Source: Hondaea fermentalgiana (taxonomy: Eukaryota; Sar; Bigyra; Thraustochytrida; Thraustochytriidae). Taken from it: a stretch of 64,000 nucleotides of DNA. Of the stretch, positions 43,113 through 51,666 are shown in pieces. The notes under the pieces are model-generated. The model was not told the DNA's origin and did no database searches. It saw only the letters and a program-made list of their open reading frames with translations. Numbering within the stretch: position 1 is the first letter of the stretch; each line of letters opens with the position of its first letter. The position numbers were made by a program, and so were the translations under genes. Where the stretch lies: contig NPFB01000114.1 in the NCBI GenBank assembly GCA_014084085.1, forward strand, positions 56,987-120,986, written 5' to 3'.

Positions 43113-43212
43113 TTCACCCCAGAGCCTCTTTGTCGGAACAGAATGTCTTTCGCGACGTAAAACTGGTTGCCAAGTCCAGCATTGCCGTATGACAACCCAG
43201 GGTTTCCGAGGC
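43113..43212 (-). other. Exon-like fragment resembling mitochondrial ribosomal protein bL27m
   Basis: Read on the minus strand this encodes LGNPGLSYGNAGLGNQFYV followed by AKDILFRQRGSGVK. The GNQF-x-VA-x-x-IL-x-RQRG(S/T) block matches the core of bacterial/mitochondrial L27 (GGQF-VA-NILVRQRGT). The NPG...G part matches the preceding NPK..G region with one extra residue. A good GTACGT donor follows at 43112, and a possible AG acceptor precedes 43212. I could not find convincing flanking exons for the Gly-rich N-terminus or the GRDHTLFA C-terminus, and a possible next segment soon meets a stop. It may be part of a multi-exon gene or a decayed copy. Confidence 0.35.
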
Positions 43213-44067
43213 CTTGGACGTGTTTAATGATTACAAGCTCGCAAGCAAATTTCACTTGGATCAAAGCAAACGCTGGCACGAAAATGAAGACATGGCTAGC
43301 TTGGACTGCGCTCAGTCTGGAGATGTGCAAAGAAGCTCCGATGGTGCAAGATCGGATCGCGCGAGCGCGGATTCTGCTGCTGAATCAATCTGGTGCTGTT
43401 CTTATCTCCCATGCCAATGAAATTGGCTCTCGCTGCTCAAATTTTGAGTCTCGTTAGTATATCCTCTGTTACGAACTTTGGTCACTTCATCGACCACAAA
43501 GACCAATAAACGTACCCGAGAGATCAGTACACGCGCGTCGGTTGTTTCTTGGCAATATGATTGGCAAGGCCTATTTTCTTTGGCTAGCTTGCGTTACTCT
43601 GTTTTGACACGAATTCAAGCACCTTACTTCGGTATGAACTATCGCATTTATTTACCGTGCAAAACATTTACCACTTTTATCAATTTGATTTGCAGCCGAG
43701 TCTCTTTTGTCCGCACGAGTTTGCAATGTCCGCCGACGATCAAGTATTACTCCTCGTCTGTGTGGGATCTTCACAAGCAAATGAAGTATTGTCAGGAAAT
43801 TGCTCTTTTAGGCAAATTCCATATCAAAGACTTTCCCTGTAAATCATTCGTTCATGCACGCACGCCAGGTCGCACAAGGCGACACCGTGGGTCCATTGCA
43901 GAAGAAAAACGATAAAGACATTGGTCAAAGTTTCAATGTCAAAGGATATATTTTTAAAAGTGGAGGCGCGCCGAGAACTCCAGCGATGACTGCTCGCGAA
44001 ACAGAATTCATCGGCATTATCCTGATTTCCTACAGATCATTCGCGCTCACCGCCATGCTTCAACAAA

Positions 44068-44215
44068 AGCAGAAGTCGCATTGAGCGAGCGAGAAAAACT
44101 TGCCTTCCGCGACAGTAAAAGAATCGCCTCGGGCGAGCGAAAAAAGCTTGCCTCCCCAGAGAGTACAAAGAATCGCCTCGGGCGAGATAAACACTTGCCT
44201 ATTCAAAAGCAGAAA
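44068..44215. repeat. Three-unit ~48-bp tandem repeat, 3' of derlin
   Basis: Units share GAGCGAGAAAAACTTGCCT, a variable stretch, GTAAAAGAATCGCCTCGGGC (or close variants), and the flanks carry a repeated CAAAAGCAGAA. The third unit is partial. The array lies within ~100-240 bp downstream of the derlin stop (minus strand). Confidence 0.8.
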
Positions 44216-44303
44216 TGAGCAAAATGTGCCTCGACGTATACAAGACTGACGGACCAGAGCAATGCAAGACTTTTCCTCCAATAAAAAGCTTGATCAGTCT
44301 ACT

Positions 44304-45026
44304 TTAGTCGCCGAGACGACGACCGACGCCCCAGTTGTGACGCTGAAAACCAGTCGTAGCGCCTGCCGGAGCCGCGTATGGTTGCGCGGTTGCTCCGTGT
44401 ACGAGAGCAATGAGAAATTCAGGCGTCTGCACCACGGGTCCACCCTTCATGCGCGGATAGGCATCGACCAAAAAGTAGTACACATGGCCCACAATGACAC
44501 CAATAATGTCAGGAATTGGGGAGCCACCAATGAGCACCGTAAAGGCCATAAGAGCCCAGGGAAGATGTTTTCCCGTGAACCGAAAACCCCAGATGCTCGT
44601 TGGGTCCTCTGGATGCCTCTTGCTCCAAACATACAAGACGCCAAAGACGAGAGAATGCGCCATAAAAGGCATCTGCATGTACCATGAAATCAGCAAGCAG
44701 CCAGTGCCCATGATCATGAGCATAAAAGCGTAGTCCGCAGAGCCTCCCATACGCGACGTTTTAAAAGGATCCATCTCGACAGAGCTTGAAAATCGCGCCA
44801 ACATGAAGAGAGACATCAAAAATCCAAACGAAGGCTTGCCGAAATAGAAAAACGTCGACACAAGCCGCCAAAGTTGAAAGTCGCGGTACACAAGAGGCGC
44901 CGCAAAGTGAAGACTAGATATCGAAATCGTCCCCAGCTCTGTCGTCAATGTGGCCAGCACGGACAGCCCCAGCCACGTCTTACTTAGCGGCGGCAAGGCC
45001 TCCCACATTTCCTGCGGCGTGGACAT
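44304..45026 (-). CDS. DERL1: Derlin (Der1-like ER membrane protein)
   Basis: Derlins are inactive rhomboid-fold proteins that help move misfolded proteins out of the ER for degradation. The 240-residue product begins with the family's MSTPQEMWEALPPLSKTW-type N-terminus. It has the Der1 WRLVSTFFYFGKPSFGFLM block, several transmembrane segments, and the WSKRHPEDPTSIWGFRFTGKHLPW segment typical of Derlin-1/2. It ends HNWGVGRRLGD, which matches the C-terminal SHP motif that binds the p97/CDC48 ATPase. I chose ATG 45026. A longer in-frame extension to 45080 lacks an ATG that fits the family. Single exon. Confidence 0.96.
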   Translation of the reverse strand: MSTPQEMWEALPPLSKTWLGLSVLATLTTELGTISISSLHFAAPLVYRDFQLWRLVSTFFYFGKPSFGFLMSLFMLARFSSSVEMDPFKTSRMGGSADYAFMLMIMGTGCLLISWYMQMPFMAHSLVFGVLYVWSKRHPEDPTSIWGFRFTGKHLPWALMAFTVLIGGSPIPDIIGVIVGHVYYFLVDAYPRMKGGPVVQTPEFLIALVHGATAQPYAAPAGATTGFQRHNWGVGRRLGD

Positions 45027-46367
45027 CTTCCCTACGAGTTCCCAACTATCGCTCCCAAAGCAGCCTCGTTCTCCGCACACGCGCGCACGCGCGCACCAGA
45101 ACCTCCTTGGATTGCGTCGCTCGCCTTCTCGCCGCCGCTCGCGATCTTCTCGCTTGCTTGCGCGCTCGCTCGCTTGCTTCTCCGCCTGCCCTGGCTCGCT
45201 TCTTCACAATCGGGTCTGCCGCGGTGCCGGCGACTCGCGGTCCGCGCCAACTCTCTCGCGCGCCTGCTTCGCCGGCGTCCTTCGAGAGCTTCTCCTCGTC
45301 CTCTTCCCCGCCCTCCTCGAACGTGCATGTCTATCTGCCCGTAGCGGATCGCCTTTCCACCGTGGCGGCCCCCCCTCCTCTGCCGCGCCTATTGCGCGCC
45401 GGGTGTCAATGAGTTCACAGATACATTGCACGGACCCCCCACCAGAGACTTCCTGCGATGACCTCAATCAACTCCCAGGTCGTCACATAAGGCCCATATC
45501 CCGGGCCAAACGGGGGGGGTTACGGCGGACCTTCAGCGCTCGACGCTGGCTTTTCAATCGTTCTGCATTTTTGCGTCGCTTGGCGAGACTTCGGCGGCGA
45601 GTCAATCTGCTGGCTGACTGCAATGGCTGGCGCGACGCTAGAGTGAGGCCAGACATGCGCCAATTTGGCCATGCGAAGCGTCGCCAGTGGCGGGCGGGCA
45701 CGAAGAAAGAACCGCGCCATCATCTACTCGACGAAGCCTCTCGAATTCCAGCGATCGGGGCGCCGCAGCTAGGTCCGGGTCACTAGGCCTACCACCACAT
45801 TAGTCGTCGGTCACAATCACTCTTCCACTGCCGAACGATCGGAAATCTTCCGAGGCAACAACAACCGCACAGACGGACACTTTTACGCCGCGTGCACACG
45901 CTCAAGAGATGCATGCCTTGCATGTAGTAGACAGACGCGCATGCACGCAGCAGCAGACAGACGTAGTACACCACCCACGTGCAAGCAGCAGCAAGCAGTC
46001 AAGGGCAAGCACGGCAACCGCGATCGCAGCCGCAATCGCAATCGCAATCGCAATCGCAGGACCGCGCTGGCCAGACTTGCAGTGCTTGCTGCTGCTGCTG
46101 CTGCGTGTGTTGGTTTCAACTTACTACTTTCTCTCCTCCCACTATACCTATAGCCAGGTAAACAGAAGTAGGGCTACTGTTAGTAGTTTGCCTGAAGGCA
46201 AATCTCGATCAACCAAGCGCGTCCAGGGACGAAGAGCGGGAGCTGCGCGAGGCGCGGAGCGCGGCAAGCTCGGCGCGGCGCGGCGCAGCGCTGCGCAGCG
46301 GGGGGGTGGCCCGCGAGGCGCGGGGAGAGAGGAGAGAGGCAGACCGGGCAGCGAGTGCCGCGAAAAA
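45027..46367. other. Divergent intergenic region, derlin / PI-PLC
   Basis: No gene is supported over 1.34 kb. Features are CGCT-rich repeats (45120-45180), a CGCAAT hexamer run (46026-46064), a CTG run (46088-46106) and GCGGC-rich sequence (46255-46300). Open frame continues upstream of the PLC start but is low complexity. Confidence 0.45.
46026..46064. repeat. (CGCAAT)n hexanucleotide repeat
   Basis: Four to five near-perfect hexamer units are preceded by CGATCGCAGC variants, ~300 bp upstream of the PLC start. Confidence 0.9.
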
Positions 46368-48479
46368 ATGGGGTGCGCGCAGTCCAAGACCGGCGCGGCC
46401 GCGGCGCGCGCCGCCGAGGAACGGCTCGGCCAGCGCGGGCGGTACCTGAGCTTTGACTCGAGGTGCCTCGCCGAATGGAAGGCCGGCGACAAGAACAACG
46501 ACGGCGTGCTCTCGCTCAAAGAAGTGAAAAAGGTCCTGCACAAGCTCAATGTCGCCATCCCCGAGAGAGAACTCCGGTTAAAGTTCGCCGAGTTCGACGC
46601 CGACGGCAACGGTACCCTCGACTTTGACGAGTTCCAGGCCCTCTTTAGCGCAGTGCAGTCTCTCCCTGACATGCAAAAAGTCTTCGAGCGCGCGTGCGCG
46701 TCCAACGAAGGCATGATCGCCGAGGAACTCTCCCGCTACCTTCTCTCCTCCTCCATGAGCAAGGTTGACCTGACTCTTCTGGAATGCGTAGAGCTCATCC
46801 TCAAGCACGAGGGAGCATCAGAACGGGAAATCAAGGACTTTCTCGACTCGGATATTGATGAAGAGAGCCTTCAAGAGGGACCTGTGCTTACCTATGAGGG
46901 TTTTCAGCGTCTCCTCACAGACAACGAATTTAACGCCATCATGGATCATCAGATGCACTTTCAAGTCTATCAAGACATGACACAACCCCTGAGCCACTAC
47001 TTTATTTCGTCCTCCCACAACACCTACCTGACAGGAAACCAGATGAGCAGTGAAAGTTCCGGCACCGCCGTGGCCCGTGCGCTCAAGCTCGGTGTTCGTG
47101 TCATCGAATTGGATGCATGGGACGGCAGCGACGGGGAACCCATCGTCAATCACGGTCACACCATGTGCAAGCCTGTGCCCATGCGCGAGTGCCTCAAAGC
47201 CATCAAGGAGTGTGCCTTTGAAGCGTCCGAGTATCCCGTCATCATCACCATTGAGAACCACTGTTCTTTGCCCCAGCAAAAGGTTCAAGTCGACATGCTC
47301 AAGTCCACCTTTGGAGATCATCTCTTTCAATGGCCTGGTCACGACGACGGTAGCGGCAAGCCCGACTGGACGCGTGGTCCAGACTGCTGGCTCTCCCCCG
47401 AAGACCTCAAGGGCAAGATTGTCATTCGGGACAAGCCAATCAAGGTCAAGCAGAATGCCAAACGCGCGTCAGACGGCGCGACTGAAGGCATTGCCACTGT
47501 GGCCAGCGATGTCGGTAACTCCAAGCTTCCGGAAGCGCCCGAAAACACGGTGGTTGAGCCCTCTTCGGACATCATGTCTCTCTCTTCACTCGCACTCAAC
47601 GACGAAGACGACGACGACGATGAAGATGTTGATACCGCAAAGTCTCTTGGCGTGGATGATCAGCTCCTCAAGGTCATGTACATCAAAAATGTCAAGCTCA
47701 AGTTTACGCACGAAAAGGCCAGTCAGCGCGTCGACTTCAAAGAGCCCCCCTTTGCGTCTTCTTCCTCAATTGTCGAAGGTAAAATGCACAAGCTCACGAA
47801 GGCCGGCTACCCGATGCGGGACCTCTGCGAGTACGCGCAGCGCCACCTTGTGCGCGTCTATCCTGCCGGCTCTCGCGTGGACTCCTCCAACTATGACCCT
47901 GTTTCGGCCTGGAACGCCGGCTGCCAGCTTGTCGCGCTCAATTATCAGACAAATTCTCTTCCCGTTTGGCTCAATCAAGGTCGATTTAGTGACAATGGAG
48001 GCTGTGGCTACGTCCTCAAGCCCTCTTTCCAGCTCGGCGATTCTTTTACTCCCTGGGATGGCCTTCCTAAAGACGTCGTTTGTGAAATGACCGTTTCTGT
48101 GATTTCCGGGCATTACCTCCCCAAGCCACTGGGCCAGAGTGACTCAAGTGAGGTCATTGATCCTTATGTCGAGGTTTCGCTTCATGGAATCGAGGTCGAC
48201 CAGCGTCGTTACATTACGCGTCATATTGATGACAATGGCTTCAACCCATCATGGAACGAAACCTTCAAGTTCTCTGTGCGTCAACCGGAGCTTGCACTTC
48301 TTAGTTTCGTCGTTAACGATCATGATCTCGTCGGCAAGGACGACTTTATTGGTCAGCGCGTTGTTCCCGTCACAGCCATTGTTCCAGGCTACCGCATGGT
48401 GCAGCTGTATCACAAAAATGGTGCGTCGCAGGACTCTTTTCTCTTTGTGCGCATTGGCTTCTCTCCTTCGCCTCCCTGA
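46368..48479 (+). CDS. Phosphoinositide-specific phospholipase C (delta-like, no PH domain)
   Basis: PI-PLC cleaves PIP2 to IP3 and diacylglycerol at the plasma membrane in a Ca2+-dependent way. The 703-residue single-exon product starts MGCAQSKTG, a classic N-myristoylation plus Cys palmitoylation signal, so no PH domain is needed for anchoring. EF-hands follow at about 38-115 (DKNNDGVLS, DADGNGTLD). The PI-PLC X domain runs at about 203-350 with catalytic His217 (SSSHNTYLTGNQ) and His262 (NHGHTMC), spaced 45 residues as in PLC-delta1. An acidic linker lies at about 405-425, the Y domain at about 455-570 (GCQLVALNYQT) and the C2 domain at about 575-695 (DPYVEVSLHG, FNPSWNE). The start is fixed by the lipidation motif. 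The frame is open further upstream but low complexity. Confidence 0.96.
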   Translation: MGCAQSKTGAAAARAAEERLGQRGRYLSFDSRCLAEWKAGDKNNDGVLSLKEVKKVLHKLNVAIPERELRLKFAEFDADGNGTLDFDEFQALFSAVQSLPDMQKVFERACASNEGMIAEELSRYLLSSSMSKVDLTLLECVELILKHEGASEREIKDFLDSDIDEESLQEGPVLTYEGFQRLLTDNEFNAIMDHQMHFQVYQDMTQPLSHYFISSSHNTYLTGNQMSSESSGTAVARALKLGVRVIELDAWDGSDGEPIVNHGHTMCKPVPMRECLKAIKECAFEASEYPVIITIENHCSLPQQKVQVDMLKSTFGDHLFQWPGHDDGSGKPDWTRGPDCWLSPEDLKGKIVIRDKPIKVKQNAKRASDGATEGIATVASDVGNSKLPEAPENTVVEPSSDIMSLSSLALNDEDDDDDEDVDTAKSLGVDDQLLKVMYIKNVKLKFTHEKASQRVDFKEPPFASSSSIVEGKMHKLTKAGYPMRDLCEYAQRHLVRVYPAGSRVDSSNYDPVSAWNAGCQLVALNYQTNSLPVWLNQGRFSDNGGCGYVLKPSFQLGDSFTPWDGLPKDVVCEMTVSVISGHYLPKPLGQSDSSEVIDPYVEVSLHGIEVDQRRYITRHIDDNGFNPSWNETFKFSVRQPELALLSFVVNDHDLVGKDDFIGQRVVPVTAIVPGYRMVQLYHKNGASQDSFLFVRIGFSPSPP

Positions 48480-49000
48480 TTTCCAACATATCCGTTTGTC
48501 TACAATCATCAAGAATGTTTTTCCCTTTTCAGAAAGAAGACAACTTTTTGTACACAGTCTCAAAAAACTAGTCACGAACCTCTGTGTTTGATAAGTGATC
48601 GACAATGCAAGGAATAGGAAACGCTGTGGGAGAAAAGAGGCCTTGAGATCCAGAGCGCGACATTAAAGCTGGATAGATTTTCAAAGATAACTTCAATCCT
48701 AGCGATGGAATGAGTCGCAAGAAGTGCAGTACAAACGCGCTGTCCTTGGTTTGTCCTTGGTTTATCCTTGGTTTGTCCTTGATATGGTTTTGGTTTGTCT
48801 TCGGTTTGTCTTTGGTTTGATCTTGGTGTCTCGCTATCTCAGCGAGCACACGAACCTAACAGGCTTCATATACCGCCAGTCAACTTCTTCGTTCCGGGTT
48901 TTGAAAAGTGCATCTCAACTTGAACTTACGAACCTATTGATTTTTGAAAAATTATCATCCCAAAGCTCGCAAGAGATCGATCCAAATTTATCGTCATTGA
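48480..49000. other. Convergent 3' spacer, PI-PLC / Med12-like
   Basis: This AT-richer tail-to-tail spacer has no gene. It contains the 11-bp minisatellite listed next. Confidence 0.5.
48742..48827. repeat. ~11-bp minisatellite (TTGGTTTGTCC)
   Basis: Seven to eight copies of TTGGTTTGTCC and one-base variants (TTGGTTTATCC, TCGGTTTGTCT, TTGGTTTGATC) run in tandem. It is G/T-rich on the plus strand. Confidence 0.85.
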
Positions 49001-51163
49001 TTACATATTTACTGCTCGTACATGGTGCATGGTGCTTGATGATGACGTTGTTGACTGCAATGAACTTGAGCGCATTATTCCGAATTGAGTCGGGTGAAGT
49101 TGAGGTCGCCTCACCTTTCGTGCACCCCGAAGCAAATAGTGCAGACTTGGTGTGTTTGGGATGAGCTCAAACTTGAGCCATGGATCCAAATTTGGATGCA
49201 TTTCTTGACGACGACGCTTTCGGCCCCTTGCCCGCGCTGCAAAATTTAACGTTACGCTCCCTGGCTGTAGGGAACGCACACTGGCTGCGGTAGCAATTCC
49301 CGCGGGCGCAGTCGGTGGAAGACGCGCTTGTTCGGCCGACATTGCGCCAGCCGTCGTGCACAAAGGCAAGACGCCGTCTTCCATTCCCTGTTGAGCCCCG
49401 AAAGCCCCGCCTCCAGGAATCGAATTCATCGGCGATGTAGCACTGCCTCCTCCGCCAGACCCACCCGCTGCCGAACTATCACCTGGCGCGCCGCTGCTAC
49501 CTGAAATACCTGACGAAGTAGCACCTGCACCTACAGGGGTCGGGGCCTCAGCCCACCACGTAGGCGCCACTTCCTGAGTTTGATTTTTTTGCCCTTGACC
49601 ACCGGACCGCCGATCTGATGATAAACCCGACGCAGATCGACCGCCCGCAGAGCTCGGGGATCGGCTCAGTGATCCTGGCACTTGGAGATCACGCTCCCAC
49701 GAGCGAAATATTTTCGGGGGCGTTGCCACGGCTACAAATCGAATGGCGCCTTGCAAAATATCGGCGTAGGCATCAAATGCCACATCGTGTTCAATCGCGA
49801 GCTCCCCCTCTGGTGATGGAGCGCCCCCATTGGATCCGGACCTCGCCCCGGCCTTGGCCCAGTATAATGCTCGGAGGTTGTACGTGCAATGCAACCAAAA
49901 CTGGCGCAAGACAGACTCATTCATAAAAGGCGCCAGCCGAGCCAACTTGGAGACGAAAAGGTAACACACGAACAGAGGAAGCGGTCCTTTCCACTTTGCT
50001 GGACCTGTAGTCGCTTCCATGTGCATGCGCCCCATTACTGACTCCACCATGTTCCTTAGAAAGCGATCCTGAATGATGAGCCCAGCCTCAAAGTGAGAGC
50101 GGGCGAGCTCCCATAGATACTCAAATTGTTCAAGCTTGCTCTCATTGAGCTTGTTCCTTGAGGTTAGTTGCCGCGCAGAAATGCTCGCTACCGAGGCTTT
50201 GCGACGGTCTGGGTCTGGGGTATTTCGGTTCAGTCCAATGCGCATCTTCGGACGCTGCCCTCGTGGCTCGGCAATCTCTGACACTGTTTGGAAAATGAGT
50301 CCCGACAGCACGGTGGTCCACGCTTGTTTGCTCGAATCAGCATCGCGCAGAGACGGACTCCAAGCTGCTTGCGTGTATGCCGAAGCGCCCGACTGCTCCC
50401 GCGACTTCAACTGTGTCAGTCGGACCCACCAACCAGCATGTAGCGGAGACAATGTTCGCCCACACAAATCGCGCGTCAAGGGATCCGCCGCCGCTCGCTG
50501 ATGACGCGGTTGGACCGTGCGCACCGGGATCTTGGTGGCGCTCTCGACCAAGTGCGCAAAGCTTTCTTCGTCCGAAATTACTCGATCCAGAAAGCGCTCA
50601 AGCTCCTGTTCATTATCCGTCACCACTACAGATCGAAAAAACTTTTTCAAGCCGTCCATCCTGTACACGACTTCCTTGGAACGCTCCTCCTCCCACTCGT
50701 CAAACATGGCATCGACGCGTTCAGCCATGCCTTGCACGATGTTAGCATTGTGCTTGAGCGTGCTAACGAGGAACGACCCATACTCGCTGTTATTGCTTAG
50801 TCGGGGAGCTGGCTCAACAAAGCCAGCCGAGTCCACCGTGTTGAGAGTTTCCGGAAAGGCTTCGTTCTCATCAAGCGGTGCTGGATCAAATGCCTGAGGA
50901 GAGAGTCATCAGATTTGCCAAAGCACAGCAGGTTAGACAATCCGCCTTCATCGAGCACGTCACCATACGTTTCTGTCGCTCCTCAAACTTACCGGGAGAC
51001 CCAATGACGGCTTCAAGATCGCCTCCTTGTCGCGCGGAAACCTTGTAAACTTGAAGATGCGTTCGAGCGCCTCCTGCGGAAGGGTGTCTGCTGCAACAGG
51101 CGAGACGCCTGCCGCGCCAGCCTTGCCGCCGCTCAGCCCAAGGCCGCCAGCGCTTGACGCCAT
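49001..51163 (-). CDS. Med12-like protein (putative Mediator kinase-module subunit), two exons
   Basis: Exon 1 is 50993-51163 and exon 2 is 49001-50893. The 99-bp intron (50894-50992) has GTAAGT and CTCCTCAG ends, phase 0, giving 687 residues. The segment TKIPVRTVQPRHQ..LTRDLCGRTLSPLHAGWWVRLTQL (split here), at about residues 175-220, resembles the short Med12 domain with its pattern of a basic PH-like start, LL-repeat and a small-residue/Trp helix. A largely helical region of ~200 residues follows. The last ~250 residues are Ser/Gly/Ala-rich and disordered. Two lysine/arginine clusters near the C-terminus may be nuclear signals. The Med12 assignment is by pattern only. It could be another conserved helical protein. 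Confidence 0.55.
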
Positions 51164-51666
51164 GGCTGGCGACGATGTTCTCGCCCCTCTTCTTCGCCTC
51201 GTGCACTTGCTACGCGCAGCGAGCGGGCGCGAGCAAGGAGGACACGGAGGACCACGCGCACGCACCGGCGCACGCGCGTCGCGCGGCCAGGCTCGCGGCG
51301 CCTCGCTTCTGCGCACCCCGCCTCGCCGGGCGTAGTTGCTCTGCGCGCAGGCTTCGTTTCGTCGCCAGCTCACCTCACTCCGTTGTCGAGGAGGACATAA
51401 CGAGAGGGAGAGCATTTTGGGCAGGGAGGGAAAAAGATGGTGCGTCGAGTTCAGGTTGGGCTCGTCGGCTGGGTCATCTCGATGGCCAGTCTCTGGGCGA
51501 ACGTGACAAATAGAAAATGCTTTCGTTGCGTTTTTTGGCCAGAGAAGAATGTCAGCGTCGGGCAGAGCACAGAAAAATACGCAAGCATTCGCAACGGTTC
51601 AATCTTTCAAGTGAAAAGGTAAAGAGAATTAGACAAAGATACATGTCTTCCTTCCCCCACCAGAAC
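51164..51666. other. Spacer between Med12-like and VPS9 genes
   Basis: Nothing gene-like is seen. GCAC/GCGC runs near 51255-51285 and A-rich sequence near 51500-51620 probably cover the Med12-like promoter and the VPS9 gene 3' end. Confidence 0.4.

Larger units (their letters stand above)
41941..44303. other. Lower-GC flank of the desert
   Basis: Base composition changes here to noticeably more A+T, and microsatellites become sparse. No complete gene is recognised. Two short elements are listed separately: a bL27m-like exon fragment and a 48-bp repeat array. A 145-codon plus-strand ORF (43478-43915) has no recognisable product. Confidence 0.5.

Noticed and set aside
43478..43915. 145-codon plus-strand ORF in the low-GC flank
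   Set aside because: No domain, signal or homology pattern was seen. The length is possible by chance.
25388..44303. Transposon or retroelement origin of the desert
   Set aside because: No reverse transcriptase, integrase, transposase, LTR or terminal inverted repeat pattern could be recognised in the translated frames.
45909..46367. Upstream extension of the PI-PLC frame
   Set aside because: It is low-complexity Ala/Arg-rich sequence, and the MGCAQSK acylation motif marks a natural start.
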